Positions 37,500 to 46,799 are shown, counted from the stretch's first letter. The stretch is DNA of 64,000 nucleotides from Desertimonas sp963786985 (GCA_963786985.1 CAWBBL010000032.1:1-64000); one strand, 5' to 3'. Notes: a model not told the origin generated them from the sequence alone. Numbers and translations are program-made.

Positions 37500-38543
37500 G
37501 TGAAGGTGGGGTTGGTGTTGCAGACGACGCCGCCGTCGGCGCGTGTGGTCGACCTCGCCAAGCGCGCCGAGGCCTACGGATTCAGCCACGTCTGGACGTT
37601 CGACAGCCACCTGCTGTGGCAGGAGCCCTACGTCATCTACAGCCGGATCCTCGCTGAGACCCGGAACATCGTGGTCGGGCCGATGGTCACCAACCCGGCG
37701 ACACGAGATTGGACGGTCACGGCGAGTGTGTTCGCCACGCTCAACGAGATGTACGGCAACCGCACCGTGTGTGGCATCGGCCGCGGCGACTCGGCGGTAC
37801 GTGTCACCAACGGCAAGCCGACGTCGATCGACACGCTGCGCCAGTCGGTGCACGTCATCCGCGAGCTGGCCAATGGACGGGAGGTCGAGTACAAGGGCGC
37901 CACCCTGCGCCTCCCGTGGGCGACGGCGAGCCGGCTCGGTGTGTGGATCGCCGGCTACGGGCCACGGGCCCTGGCTCTGACCGGCGAGGTGGGCGACGGC
38001 TTCATCCTCCAGCTCGCTGATCCGGACATCACGGCATGGACGATCAAAGCGGTCCGCGAAGCGGCGGAGCAAGCGGGCCGCGACCCCGGCGCCGTCACCA
38101 TCTGTGTGGCGGCGCCGGCCTATGTCAGCGACGAACCGTCAGTCCTGGGCACGGCCCAGACCCTGGACCATGCCCGCGACCAATGCCGCTGGTTCGGCGG
38201 GATGGTCGGCAACCACGTCGCCGACATCGTTGCCCGTTACGGCGAGTCCTCCGCCGTGCCCGCGGCCCTCACCGACTACATCAAGGGACGCACCGGCTAC
38301 GACTACAACGAGCACGGTCAGGCCGGCAACGTGCACACGGAGTTCGTTCCCGACGACATCGTCGACCGCTTCTGCATCCTCGGCCCGGTCACCGAGCACG
38401 TCCGTCGGCTCGACGAGCTGCGCCAGCTCGGCGTCGACCAGTTCGCCGTCTACCTCCAACACGACGCCAAGGACGCCACCTTGCAGGCGTACGGCGAACA
38501 CGTCATCCCGGCGCTCGCCGAGCACGTCCGGGCCAAGGCCTGA
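37500..38543 (+). CDS. LLM-class flavin/F420-dependent oxidoreductase
   Basis: 347 residues of the luciferase-like TIM-barrel family. N-terminus VGLVLQTTPPSARVVDLAKRAEAYGFSHVW, split, then FDSHLLWQEPYVIYSRILAETRNIVVGP and VTNPATRDWTVTASVFATLNEM. The GIGRGDSAVR and ANGREVEYKG loops mark the F420-dependent type. The substrate is unknown. It sits between the semialdehyde dehydrogenase and the ABC importer of the pyrimidine operon, and no dihydropyrimidine dehydrogenase is present, so it may catalyse a ring-reducing or ring-opening entry step; RutA, another LLM-fold enzyme, oxidatively opens uracil. The GTG start at 37500 lies after a GCGA-rich tract with GTGAAGGTGGG near it. Confidence 0.88.
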   Translation: MKVGLVLQTTPPSARVVDLAKRAEAYGFSHVWTFDSHLLWQEPYVIYSRILAETRNIVVGPMVTNPATRDWTVTASVFATLNEMYGNRTVCGIGRGDSAVRVTNGKPTSIDTLRQSVHVIRELANGREVEYKGATLRLPWATASRLGVWIAGYGPRALALTGEVGDGFILQLADPDITAWTIKAVREAAEQAGRDPGAVTICVAAPAYVSDEPSVLGTAQTLDHARDQCRWFGGMVGNHVADIVARYGESSAVPAALTDYIKGRTGYDYNEHGQAGNVHTEFVPDDIVDRFCILGPVTEHVRRLDELRQLGVDQFAVYLQHDAKDATLQAYGEHVIPALAEHVRAKA

Positions 38544-38551
38544 TCCCAGGC

Positions 38552-39412
38552 GTGCGCAAGGCGGTCCTCTTCCTCGTTGCCCTGGCCCTCGTCGCCGCGG
38601 TGTGGGAGCTGTACAAGTCGCTCGGCCCGGAGGCGGGTGGCGAGGTTCTCGGGTGGAAGATCATGCCGCGCACGAACCGCAACGCGATGCCCCACGTGTG
38701 GGACATGACGACGCGCCTCTTCGACCCCGAGCGCCGCGCCTCGGGACGGGCGATCTGGCGAGTCGTACTCGCCGGTGTTTGGTACTCGCTCCGGCTTGCC
38801 GTACTCGGTTTGGCGATCGGCGCAACGGTCGGCGTGCTCCTGGCCGTGCTGATGGCCCGCTTCGGCGTCGTGCGACGAGGCCTCCTCCCGTACCTGGTCG
38901 TCTCGCAGACCGTGCCGTTGATCGCCTTGGCGCCGCTCGTGGCCAGCTGGGGCGGGCGTCTGCAGCCGTTTGGCTGGGAATGGCCGAAGTGGCTGTCGGT
39001 GGTCGTGCTCGGAGCATTCCTCGCGTTCTTCCCTGTCTCGGTGGGCACCTTGCGCGGCCTCGAGGCAACTCCCGCCACCTCGCTCGAGTTGATGCGCAGC
39101 TACGCGGCCACATGGGGCGAGACGTTGCGCAAGGTGCGCCTACCGGCAGCCGTGCCGTACATCGTGCCGGCCCTGCGCCTGGCAGCCGCCGCGGCAGTTG
39201 TCGGTGTGGTCGTCGCCGAGATCTCCACGGGGCAGCGCGGCGGAATCGGTCGCCTCGTGATCGAGTACGGGCGCACCTCGTCGGCCGACCCGGAACGTCT
39301 GTTCACCGCCGTGTTCGGCGCCGCGGTGCTCGGGCTGTTGATGGCGTTGCTGATCGCCGGCATGGACTGGTTCGTCATGCGCGGTAGACAGCGGGTCGAG
39401 GAGTACTCATGA
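38552..39412 (+). CDS. ABC transporter permease (NMT1/taurine-type)
   Basis: 286 residues. The first hydrophobic segment is AVLFLVALALVAAVWELY; at least five more follow. The BPD-transport EAA loop appears as ATSLELMRSYAATWGETLRKVRLPAAVPYIVPALR (split). The GTG at 38552 lies 8 bp after the preceding stop. The stop overlaps the next gene's ATG (ATGA). One of two permeases in a four-gene importer of the kind repeatedly annotated as pyrimidine or thiamine-precursor transporters. An extra ~45-residue periplasmic segment lies between the first two helices. Confidence 0.9.
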   Translation: MRKAVLFLVALALVAAVWELYKSLGPEAGGEVLGWKIMPRTNRNAMPHVWDMTTRLFDPERRASGRAIWRVVLAGVWYSLRLAVLGLAIGATVGVLLAVLMARFGVVRRGLLPYLVVSQTVPLIALAPLVASWGGRLQPFGWEWPKWLSVVVLGAFLAFFPVSVGTLRGLEATPATSLELMRSYAATWGETLRKVRLPAAVPYIVPALRLAAAAAVVGVVVAEISTGQRGGIGRLVIEYGRTSSADPERLFTAVFGAAVLGLLMALLIAGMDWFVMRGRQRVEEYS

Positions 39413-40227
39413 GCGCGGCAGTGGAGGTGCGCAGTGTCATCAAGACGTTCAATGCCGGGACTCCCAAGCAGGTCGACGCTCTCGTGGACATCGACCTCAC
39501 CGTGGAATCGGGGGAGTTCGTCTCACTGATCGGGCCGTCCGGCTGTGGCAAGTCGACGTTGCTGCGGCTGATCGCCAACCTCACCGAACCGACTGCAGGG
39601 TCGATCGTGGTCAACGGCAAGCCGGCCCGTCAGGCCCGCGTCGACCAGGACTACGGGATGGCGTTTCAACAGGCTGGTCTCTTCGACTGGCGGACCGTCG
39701 TCCGTAACGTCGAGCTGCCGCTCGAGCTCAAGAGTTGGGATCGGGCGCGGCGGCGCGCCCGGGCGATGGAGATGCTCGAGCTCGTCAAGCTCGACGAGTT
39801 CGCCGGTCACCGACCGTGGCAGCTGTCCGGGGGAATGCAGCAGCGGGTGGCGATTGCCCGGGCGCTGGCTGCCGCGCCGGAGCTGTTGCTGATGGACGAG
39901 CCCTTCGGGGCCCTCGACGAGATGACCCGTGAGCACATGCAGGCGGAGCTGCTGCGGATCACCGCCGAGGCGGGCACGAGTGTCGTGTTCGTCACCCACT
40001 CGATTCCCGAGGCGGTGTTCCTCGCCGACCGAGTCGTCGTGATGTCGCCGCGTCCTGGGCGAATCACCGAGCTCGTGTCCGTCGAGCTCGGTGACCCCCG
40101 CAACACCGACACTCGTGAGGACCCGCTGTTCTTCAAGAAGGTCACCGAGGTTCGCGAAGCGCTGCGCGGAATCGGCGCCAAGTCCGCCGACGAGCTACTG
40201 ATCGAGGGGGTGGCCGAGGAGCGATGA
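39409..40227 (+). CDS. ABC transporter ATP-binding protein (SsuB/TauB type)
   Basis: 272 residues. Walker A GPSGCGKSTLLR, Q-loop AFQQAGLFDWRTV, signature LSGGMQQRVAIARAL, Walker B LLLMDEPFGALDEMTR, H-loop VTHSIPEAVFLADRV. These are exactly the nitrate/taurine/thiamine-precursor subfamily motifs. ATGA overlaps at both ends couple it to both permease genes. It powers the importer from the cytoplasmic side. Confidence 0.95.
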   Translation: MSAAVEVRSVIKTFNAGTPKQVDALVDIDLTVESGEFVSLIGPSGCGKSTLLRLIANLTEPTAGSIVVNGKPARQARVDQDYGMAFQQAGLFDWRTVVRNVELPLELKSWDRARRRARAMEMLELVKLDEFAGHRPWQLSGGMQQRVAIARALAAAPELLLMDEPFGALDEMTREHMQAELLRITAEAGTSVVFVTHSIPEAVFLADRVVVMSPRPGRITELVSVELGDPRNTDTREDPLFFKKVTEVREALRGIGAKSADELLIEGVAEER

Positions 40228-41006
40228 CATTCCGTCACGTCATCTCTACGGTCTGGCCACCGGTGTTGTTCGGCGTCGCCTTTCTCGTGGCCTGGGAGCT
40301 CGCTGTCGCCGCGTTCGATTGGCAGGAGTACTTCCTCCCCGCTCCGTCGGTGATCTGGCAGGCGTTTGTCGACAATTCCGACATCGTCCGCGAGGCGGCG
40401 ATCGTGTCGGGTCAGAACGCTCTGGTCGGTCTCGTCGTCGGGACGGTGCTCGGCGTGGCAATGAGCTTCCTACTGATGCGCTTTCGGCTGCTCAACGACA
40501 TGGTCAGCCCGCTGGCGGTGGCCCTCAACGCGATTCCGATCGTCGTGCTCGTCGCCATCTTCAACAACCAGTTCGCCACCACCTCCGAGGTGCCCAGACG
40601 GCTGATGGTGACGCTGATCGTCTACTTCGTCGTGCTCGTCAACGTCGCCAAGGGGCTGCGCCAAGTCGACGCAACCCACCTCGAGCTGCTCCATTCGTAC
40701 GCGGCGTCCCCGTTCGACGTGCTGCGCAAGGCCCGAGTCCCGAACGCCGTCCCGTACTTCTTCACTGCGTTGCGAGTCGCCGCTCCGCTCGCCGTCATCA
40801 CGGCGTTCGTGGCCGAGTACTTCGGCGGTCCGCAGAACGGCCTGGGCTCGCGCATCACAGCCACCGTCAGCGGCTCACGGGCGACGATGTGGGCATACGT
40901 GCTCGCGGCGATGCTGCTCGGCCTGTTGTTCTACCTTGTCTCCATCGCACTGGAGAGCCTCACCACACAACACCGGGGCGCGAGCCCCAAGGGAGATAAC
41001 ACATGA
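40224..41006 (+). CDS. ABC transporter permease, second subunit
   Basis: 260 residues with about six membrane segments (VLFGVAFLVAWELAVAAF; ALVGLVVGTVLGVAMSFLLM; others). The EAA loop is ATHLELLHSYAASPFDVLRKARVPNAVPYF (split). LNAIPIVVLVAIFNNQF matches the conserved permease core of the family. ATGA overlaps on both sides. Together with the 38552 product it forms the heterodimeric pore. Confidence 0.93.
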   Translation: MTFRHVISTVWPPVLFGVAFLVAWELAVAAFDWQEYFLPAPSVIWQAFVDNSDIVREAAIVSGQNALVGLVVGTVLGVAMSFLLMRFRLLNDMVSPLAVALNAIPIVVLVAIFNNQFATTSEVPRRLMVTLIVYFVVLVNVAKGLRQVDATHLELLHSYAASPFDVLRKARVPNAVPYFFTALRVAAPLAVITAFVAEYFGGPQNGLGSRITATVSGSRATMWAYVLAAMLLGLLFYLVSIALESLTTQHRGASPKGDNT

Positions 41007-42151
41007 GAACCAAGAGATTGTTGGGCGCCGGCGTGGTTGCGCTCTCGCTCGCAGCGACCCTGACCACGACAGCACGGGCCAACACTGGCACCACCGAACC
41101 CGGCGGCGGCGGCGACTGCGAGTCGGTGGACTCGATCTCGTTGCAACTCCAGTGGTTCATCCAGGCCCAGTTCGGCGGGTTCTTCGCGGCCGACCAGGAA
41201 GGCTTCTACGCCGATCGCTGTCTCGAGGTCGAGATCCTCGAGGGCGGGGTCGACATCACTCCGCAACAAGTGCTCGCCGACGGCGGCGCCGATTTCGCCA
41301 CGACGTGGGTACCCAAGGCACTCGCCACGAGGGAAGCCGGTGCGGACATCGTCCACATCGCCCAGATCCTCAACCGGTCCGGGACGCTGCAGCTCTCGTT
41401 CGCCGACTCGGGGATCGAGTCCCCGGCAGACTTCGCCGGCCACAGCGTCGGCAACTGGGGATTCGGCAACGAGTACGAGGTGTTTGCCGGCATGGCCCAG
41501 GCTGGTGTGGACCCGGCGGACGTCACGCATGTCCAACAGGGTGGTGACATGGCGCCGTTCGTCGCCGGAGACATCGAGGCTGCCGAGGCGATGACGTACA
41601 ACGAGTACGCACTGGTGCTCGAGACGCCAAATCCGGAGACCGGTGAGCTGTTCCAACCCGAGGATCTCAACGTCATCTCCTACGAGGAGCTCGGCGTCGG
41701 CATGCTGCAGGACTCGATCTGGGCCGACGGGGCTCGGCTCGCCGACGACCCGGAGTATCGCGACATCGCGATCCGCTTCGTCGCCGCGTCGATCGAGGGA
41801 TGGGTGTTCTGCCGGGACAATCCTGAGGCGTGCAGCCAGTACGCCCTCGATGCCGGAGCACAGAGCGAGGCCGGCCATCAACTCTGGATGATGAACGAGG
41901 TCAACAAGCTGATCTGGCCAGCACCAGCAGGCTTCGGCAAGGCCGACGGGGATGCGTGGACCTCGACCGTTGAGATCTCCATCGCCACGCCGAACGCCGA
42001 TGGGACGACGTTCCTCACGGCCGAGCCGGACGAGGGCGCCCGCACGAGTGAGATCATCGACGAGGCGTATGCACTCCTCGGTGACAGCGTGGATCTCGAG
42101 GGAGCCGACTTCGCGCCGATCGAGGTGACCCTCCAAGAAGGCGGCGTCTGA
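41003..42151 (+). CDS. ABC transporter substrate-binding protein (NMT1/THI5-like)
   Basis: 382 residues. Signal peptide LLGAGVVALSLAATLTTTARA; no lipobox cysteine, although a Cys occurs at GGGGDCESV. The NMT1-like core starts ISLQLQWFIQAQFGGFFAA, then GFYADRCLEVEILEGG, ITPQQVLADGGADFATTW. This subfamily binds pyrimidine-like ligands (HMP, uracil precursors) or amines. ATGA overlap with the second permease. A strong terminator hairpin follows, ending the operon. Confidence 0.92.
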   Translation: MRTKRLLGAGVVALSLAATLTTTARANTGTTEPGGGGDCESVDSISLQLQWFIQAQFGGFFAADQEGFYADRCLEVEILEGGVDITPQQVLADGGADFATTWVPKALATREAGADIVHIAQILNRSGTLQLSFADSGIESPADFAGHSVGNWGFGNEYEVFAGMAQAGVDPADVTHVQQGGDMAPFVAGDIEAAEAMTYNEYALVLETPNPETGELFQPEDLNVISYEELGVGMLQDSIWADGARLADDPEYRDIAIRFVAASIEGWVFCRDNPEACSQYALDAGAQSEAGHQLWMMNEVNKLIWPAPAGFGKADGDAWTSTVEISIATPNADGTTFLTAEPDEGARTSEIIDEAYALLGDSVDLEGADFAPIEVTLQEGGV

Positions 42152-42170
42152 CGCGGATCTGAAGGTGATG

Positions 42171-42206
42171 TCAGATGGACGCGCGCCTCGGCGCGCGTTC
42201 ATCTGA
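42171..42206. terminator. Hairpin terminator of the pyrimidine/ABC operon (family C)
   Basis: TCAGATGGACGCGCGCC-TC-GGCGCGCGTTCATCTGA pairs at 16 of 17 positions, 20 bp after the stop codon. A related hairpin sharing TGTCAG at its base is found at 49174-49215. Confidence 0.85.
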
Positions 42207-42261
42207 CTCAACGCTCACGACCGCCTGCCGGGCCGGTCCAGCGAGTACGCCGAGACACTCA

Positions 42262-42429
42262 TCACGGCGCGGGCGCCGCCGTCGTGGCCGTCGTTGACGT
42301 CGAGCCACCGTCATCGCCCGCGTCGTCGTCGCGCACGGCCGTCACGACGATGGCCAGCAGGGCCAGTGCCAAGGCGGCCAGGCCGCCACGCCGGTAGTTG
42401 GTGGCTCGCCGCGGTGGTTCGTCGGCCAT
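42262..42429 (-). CDS. Small membrane protein
   Basis: 55 residues: a basic N-terminus (RRATNYRRGG), one hydrophobic helix (LAALALALLAIVVTAV) and an Asp-rich then Thr/Ala-rich tail (DDDAGDD...TATTAAPAP). Probably anchored with the tail outside. The ATG at 42429 is the only sensible start; the frame upstream is repeat DNA. No family recognised. It converges on the ABC operon. Confidence 0.45.
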   Translation of the reverse strand: MADEPPRRATNYRRGGLAALALALLAIVVTAVRDDDAGDDGGSTSTTATTAAPAP

Positions 42430-42487
42430 CGGCCGCCATGTGTAGCAGAGGTCGCTGCGGCACCCAGGGGGCGGCGCCACCGTCCTC

Positions 42488-42566
42488 GTTCTGGGCGGCC
42501 TTCGGTCCATTCGGCGATCTGGGCGGGTTCCGGTCCGGTTTCCCGGGTGTTGGCCGCCCAGATCGG
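42488..42566 (-). repeat. Family B repeat, left of the MtfA-like gene
   Basis: GTTCTGGGCGGCC...TTCGGCGATCTGGGCGG...CCGGTCCGGTTTCCCGG...TTGGCCGCCCAGATC. It is close to the reverse complement of 43421-43499, so the two bracket the peptidase gene as inverted copies. Confidence 0.85.
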
Positions 42567-42602
42567 GTCGGGTCGACGCTGGCCGGCGATTGAATCGACG
42601 CG

Positions 42603-43415
42603 GTGCCATTGCGCCGACGCCGTGCTGGGCTGCCTGACGGGTGGCAGCAGATCCTCGACGTCCGATCGGCAGCGTGGAGGCTGCTCGACGGTGAAGAACG
42701 GAACCGCCTCGGCGAGCTTGCCGACTGGTTGCTTCGCGATCGCCGTTGGGAAGCCGCCCGTGGTTTCGAGCTGACCGACGAGGTCCGTGCGGTGGTCGCC
42801 GCCCACGCCGTGCTGCCGATTCTGGGCCTCGACGAGTCGTGGTACGACGGCATCGGAGCGATCATCGTGCGCGATGGTTCAATGACCCAGCGCCACACCG
42901 CCGGCCCGATCCGTGGCACGTTCGAACGATCGCCGCAGGCAGTCGACGGCGAGTCGCATCACGGCGACGGACCGCTGATGGTCTCGTGGCGGGCCGCTCG
43001 ACGCGAGGCGGCAAACCCGCGCTTCGGGCGGGATGTCGTGCTCCACGAGTTCGCCCACAAGATCGACATGCGCGATGGGGTACTCGACGGCACTCCATTG
43101 CTGCCCGACGACGACGAGCGCCAGCGCTGGGTCGACATCTGCACGCCGCGCTACGAGGCCGTGCGCGACGGGGATCCAGGCGAGCTGCTGCGCTCCTACG
43201 CCGGGACGAACCCTGGCGAGTTCTTCGCTGTCGCCACCGAATCCTTCTTCACCCGCTCCGTGGATCTCGCCGAGCGGCACCCCGATCTGTATCTCGTGTT
43301 CGCCGACTTCTATCGCCAGGATCCGGCGTCACGCGCCCGCGCCCATGCCGAGCGGACCGGGGCCCGCGTCACCGTGACGACGCTCCCGCGCATCGTCGTC
43401 CGGCGCCGCCCGTGA
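42603..43415 (+). CDS. mtfA: MtfA-like zinc-dependent peptidase
   Basis: 270 residues. The zinc-binding HExxH is VVLHEFAHKIDMRDG, followed by the third ligand region NPGEFFAVATESFFTRS. Upstream, VVAAHAVLPILGLDESWY and IVRDGSM match the MtfA (glucose-phosphotransferase regulator) family. In enterobacteria MtfA cleaves and inactivates Mlc, a sugar repressor; what it does in actinobacteria is not known. The GTG start at 42603 follows the family B repeat. The gene is bounded by inverted family B copies, 36 bp upstream and 5 bp downstream. Confidence 0.9.
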   Translation: MPLRRRRAGLPDGWQQILDVRSAAWRLLDGEERNRLGELADWLLRDRRWEAARGFELTDEVRAVVAAHAVLPILGLDESWYDGIGAIIVRDGSMTQRHTAGPIRGTFERSPQAVDGESHHGDGPLMVSWRAARREAANPRFGRDVVLHEFAHKIDMRDGVLDGTPLLPDDDERQRWVDICTPRYEAVRDGDPGELLRSYAGTNPGEFFAVATESFFTRSVDLAERHPDLYLVFADFYRQDPASRARAHAERTGARVTVTTLPRIVVRRRP

Positions 43416-43420
43416 CTGCC

Positions 43421-43499
43421 GATCTGGGCGGCCGGAGCACCGGAAACCGGACCGGAGACCGCCCAGATCGTCGAATGGACCGCAGGCCGCCCAGAACGG
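43421..43499 (+). repeat. Family B repeat, right of the MtfA-like gene
   Basis: GATCTGGGCGGCC...CCGGAAACCGGACCGG...GACCGCCCAGATC...TGGACCGCAGGCCGCCCAG-AACGG. It is the inverted counterpart of 42488-42566 and matches 14578-14653 in direct orientation. Confidence 0.85.
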
Positions 43500-43505
43500 A
43501 AACGC

Positions 43506-44886
43506 TCAGGCGGCGGCGGTGTGCTTGTCGGCGACGGTGAGGGCCTCGTCGATGATCGCCAGGCCCTCGCGCATCTCGTCGTCGCCGATCGTGATCGGTG
43601 GCACGACGTGGGTGCGGTTGAAGTGGACGAACGGCCACAGGCCACGGTCCTTGCACGCCCCGGCGAACTCGGCCATCGGAGCATTGGCCGGACCGGACGC
43701 GTTGTAGGGGACGAGCGGTTCGCGCGTCGTCGCGGTCGCGGACCAGCTCGATCGCCCAGAACACGCCGAGCCCCCGCACGTCGCCGACCGACGGGTGACG
43801 CTCGGCCAGTTCGGCGAGCGCCGGTCCGACGATGTCGGTGCCCAGGTGTCGGGCATGCTCGATGATGCCCTCCTCCTTGAAGATGTTGATGCTGGCCACG
43901 GCCGAAGCGCACGCCAGCGGATGGCCGGAGTACGTGAGCCCGCCCTGGTATGCCCGCGTGGCAAAGGTCTCGGCGATCCGCTCGCTGATGATCACGCCGC
44001 CGAGTGGGACGTAACCGGAGTTGACGCCCTTGGCGAAGGCGATGAGGTCGGGGGCGACATCCCAGCGGTCGACGGCGAACCACTCGCCGCAGCGCCCGAA
44101 CCCGGCCATCACCTCATCGGCGATCATCACGATGCCGTGCTCGTCGCACAGCGCCCGCACGCCGGCGAGGTAGCCGTCCGGGGGCACGAGGATCCCGTTG
44201 GTCCCGACGACCGTCTCCAACACGATGGCGGCGATCGTGTGGGCGCCTTCGACCATCACCACGTCGGCGAGGTGGGCGAGCGCCCGTTCGCACTCCTGGG
44301 CGTCGTCGGCGGCATGGAACGCCGACCGGTACGTGTACGGGCCCCAGAACTTGACGATCCCCGGCAGCCCGGGCTCGCTGGCCCAACGGCGTGGATCACC
44401 GGTCATCGTGATCGCCCCACCGGTCGAGCCGTGGTAGCTGCGGTACGTCGTCAGCACCTTGTGCCGCCCCGTGTGGCCGCGCGCCATACGAATGGCGTTC
44501 TCGGTGGCCTCGGCGCCGCCGTTGGTGAAGAACACCTTGTTCAAGTCGCCTGGGGCCAACTCGGCGATCAGCCGGGCCGCCTCGCTGCGGGCTTCGTTGG
44601 CGTGGATCGGGGCGACGGTGCAGAGCTTGTCGGCCTGCTCCTTGATCGCCGCCACGAGCTTGGGGTGCTGGTGGCCGATGTTGACGTTGACCAACTGGCT
44701 GGAGAAGTCGAGCCACGTTCGACCGCTCTCGTCCCAGAACCGCGATCCGAGGGCGCCGGCGACGACCACCGGGTCGAGCAACGCCTGCGCCGACCACGAG
44801 TGGAAGACGTGGGCGCGGTCGTCGCGGTAGGCAGTGGAGACCTCCTCGGCGGCGGACGAGGCGGACAAATCCAAGTCGGTGGTCAC
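43506..44886 (-). pseudogene. Class III aminotransferase, one +1 frameshift as sequenced
   Basis: About 460 residues when repaired. N-terminal part: VFHSWSAQALLDPVVVAGALGSRFWDESG (split), FTNGGAEATENAIRMARG, and the PLP-lysine in APDLIAFAKGVNSGYVPLGG. Near 43720 the frame shifts: AIELVRDRDDART is followed in the next frame by EPLVPYNASGPANAPMAEF...THVVPPITIGDDEMREGLAIIDEAL. Probably transfers the amino group of beta-alanine (or a related omega-amine) to an oxo acid, which would give malonate semialdehyde for the MmsA enzyme. The GTG at 44886 is the likely start. It lies just outside the pyrimidine operon on the other strand. Frameshift is probably an error. Confidence 0.85.
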
Positions 44887-44997
44887 CCGGCAAGGATATT
44901 CGATCCTCGCGGCCTGGAACAGACGACCGATTGTGGTCGCACAATGGCGGCGATTCTGCACGGCGGGCGCGGCGATGACGCACTACTGTTCGCCGCC

Positions 44998-45784
44998 ATG
45001 CGCAACACCTTGATCGCTTCGTCCATCGCCGCCGTCGCCCTCGTCGGCCTTGCCGGAGGCGCCGCCTTTGCCAGCGAGTCGAATGGTGCGCCTCAGGCGG
45101 CGCCGACCACTGCCGCCCCTGGAATGGACATCTTCTCCGACATGGGACTGACCCCCGAGCAGGGTGAGTGTCTGGTGGCCAACGTCGGAACGGTCGACAT
45201 GAACGACCTCACGGCGTTGATGGACCTGATGACCCAGTGCGGCATCTCGACGGACCAGCTGCTGCAGATCGGTCAGGACGCCGCGCCGACGACAGACGGT
45301 GCTCGCCGACACGCCGACGACCGCCGCGGAAGCGCCGCCAGGCACGCTCGACTCAGCGACAGTCGCCGCCGTTTTCGAGATCATGGGCCTCGACGAAGCG
45401 ACGGTCGACTGCCTCGTCGAGGGCGCGGCCACAGCGGGCGCCACTGACGACCAATCGGCCGAGCTCGTGTTCATCGGGTGTGGCGTCGGACCGTTGATGA
45501 TGCTCGACGCCATCGTCGCCCTCCACGAGCAGACGGGTGCCATCGCCGCCGAGACGACGACGACCGTTGCCGGAGCGCCGGCGACGACGGTCGCGGCGGT
45601 GGGCAACCCGATGGTCGACCTGCTCCTCGAGCAGCTCGCCGCCCAAGGGATCAACCTCGACGCGTCCCAGGGCCAGTGCATCCTCGACAACATCGCCGAT
45701 TTCGATCCCAACGACATGGCCTCGGTGATCGGGGTGCTGGAGACGTGCGGCATCGACATCGCTGATCTGCTCCCGAGCGGCTGA
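44998..45784 (+). pseudogene. Secreted protein with three Cys-pair repeats, one +1 frameshift
   Basis: About 260 residues when repaired; no named family. Signal peptide (LIASSIAAVALVGLAGGAAFA), then repeat 1 (LTPEQGECLVANVGTVD...DLMTQCGISTDQLL). Near 45295 the frame moves by one base to ADTPTTAAEAPPGTLD, then repeat 2 (MGLDEATVDCLVEGA...LVFIGCGVG), a Thr/Ala linker and repeat 3 (INLDASQGQCILDNIADFD...VLETCGIDIADLL). Each ~45-residue unit has two cysteines about 25 apart and ends near CGI, suggesting small helical modules held by one disulfide. Extracytoplasmic. Divergent from the aminotransferase gene. Confidence 0.65.
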
Positions 45785-45804
45785 GCGGAGCACCATCGCC
45801 TGAC

Positions 45805-46539
45805 GTGGGCGACTTGCGGTTCGACGCCGTCCTGTTCGACGCCGGGGGAGTCCTCGTGCTCCCCGACCCGACGGTGCTCGGACCGTTGCTCGCCCCCTAC
45901 GGAGCAAGCACGGACATCGATCGTCACCGCCGCGCCCACTACGCCGCGATGGCCGTCAAGTCGCGCCACAACCATGGCGAGCACGACTGGTCGGCGTACA
46001 ACGATGCCTACGTGCGCAGCGTTGGGGTCGGCGACGACGTCTCCGCCGAGGCAGCCGATGCACTCGGGCAACGGCGGACTCCTGAGCTGTGGTGCTGGCC
46101 GATCCCTGAGTCCGTCCGTGGTTTGCGGCTGCTCGCCGACCTCGGCCTGCCGATCGGCGTGGTTTCCAACGCCAGCGGGCAGATCGCCGCGACGCTGTCG
46201 GGCGCCGGCATCTGCCAGATCGGTGACGGCGCAGGGGTCGGGGTTCGCTGCATCGTCGACAGTCACGTCGTGGGCGTCGCCAAACCCGATCCGGCGATCT
46301 TCGACCATGCGGCCCTCGAGTTCGGCGGGATCGATCGGTCCCGGATCGTCTATGTCGGCGACTCGGTGACGATCGACGTCGCCGCGGCGACCGCCGCGGG
46401 TCTGCAGCCCGTGCTCCTCGACCCCTACGACGATCACGTCGGCGCCCCGTTCGAGCGCATCGGGGAAGTCGCCGACCTGCTGAACGATCCGCGCACGTTC
46501 GTGCAAAACAAAACGCGCACAACTGTTACAAAGCGCTAG
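45805..46539 (+). CDS. HAD-family hydrolase
   Basis: 244 residues. Motif I VLFDAGGVLVLPD, in which the second acid Asp of DxD is replaced by Gly as in some haloacid-dehalogenase/epoxide-hydrolase-like members; motif II GVVSNASG; Lys of motif III in GVAKPDPAIF; motif IV YVGDSVTIDVAAATAAG. The helical cap lies between residues 15 and 95. The substitution in motif I argues for a dehalogenase-like or modified phosphatase chemistry. GTG start at 45805, 20 bp after the preceding gene. Confidence 0.85.
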   Translation: MGDLRFDAVLFDAGGVLVLPDPTVLGPLLAPYGASTDIDRHRRAHYAAMAVKSRHNHGEHDWSAYNDAYVRSVGVGDDVSAEAADALGQRRTPELWCWPIPESVRGLRLLADLGLPIGVVSNASGQIAATLSGAGICQIGDGAGVGVRCIVDSHVVGVAKPDPAIFDHAALEFGGIDRSRIVYVGDSVTIDVAAATAAGLQPVLLDPYDDHVGAPFERIGEVADLLNDPRTFVQNKTRTTVTKR

Positions 46540-46550
46540 GGTGCCCGGTC

Positions 46551-46781
46551 ATGAAGAAACTGCTTGCCCTGAGTGCTGTCGGAGTTCTCGCGTTCGCTGC
46601 CTGCGGCGACGACGACGACGACGACGGCGGAGACACCACCGTTCCCGAGGCCGTCACCGATGTCAGCGAAGCGGTCGACGCGGCCGACGACGCCGCCGCC
46701 GACGTGACCGACGCGGTCGAAGACGCCGAGACGGAAGTCAGCGAAGCCGTCGACGCCGCCACCGGCACGACCGAGGGCTGA
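46551..46781 (+). CDS. Small acidic lipoprotein
   Basis: 76 residues. Signal peptide KKLLALSAVGVLAFAAC, with Cys18 in a lipobox-like LAFAAC, then a run of aspartates and an Ala/Asp/Val-rich repetitive helix (EAVTDVSEAVDAADDAAADV). The mature protein looks like an acidic helix tethered to the membrane. Such small lipoproteins occur widely, without a defined function. The upstream 46500-46540 stretch is unusually AT-rich (AACAAAACGCGCACAACTG), a likely promoter. A strong terminator follows. Confidence 0.7.
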   Translation: MKKLLALSAVGVLAFAACGDDDDDDGGDTTVPEAVTDVSEAVDAADDAAADVTDAVEDAETEVSEAVDAATGTTEG

Positions 46782-46799
46782 GCCTCTCACTCGCTCTGA

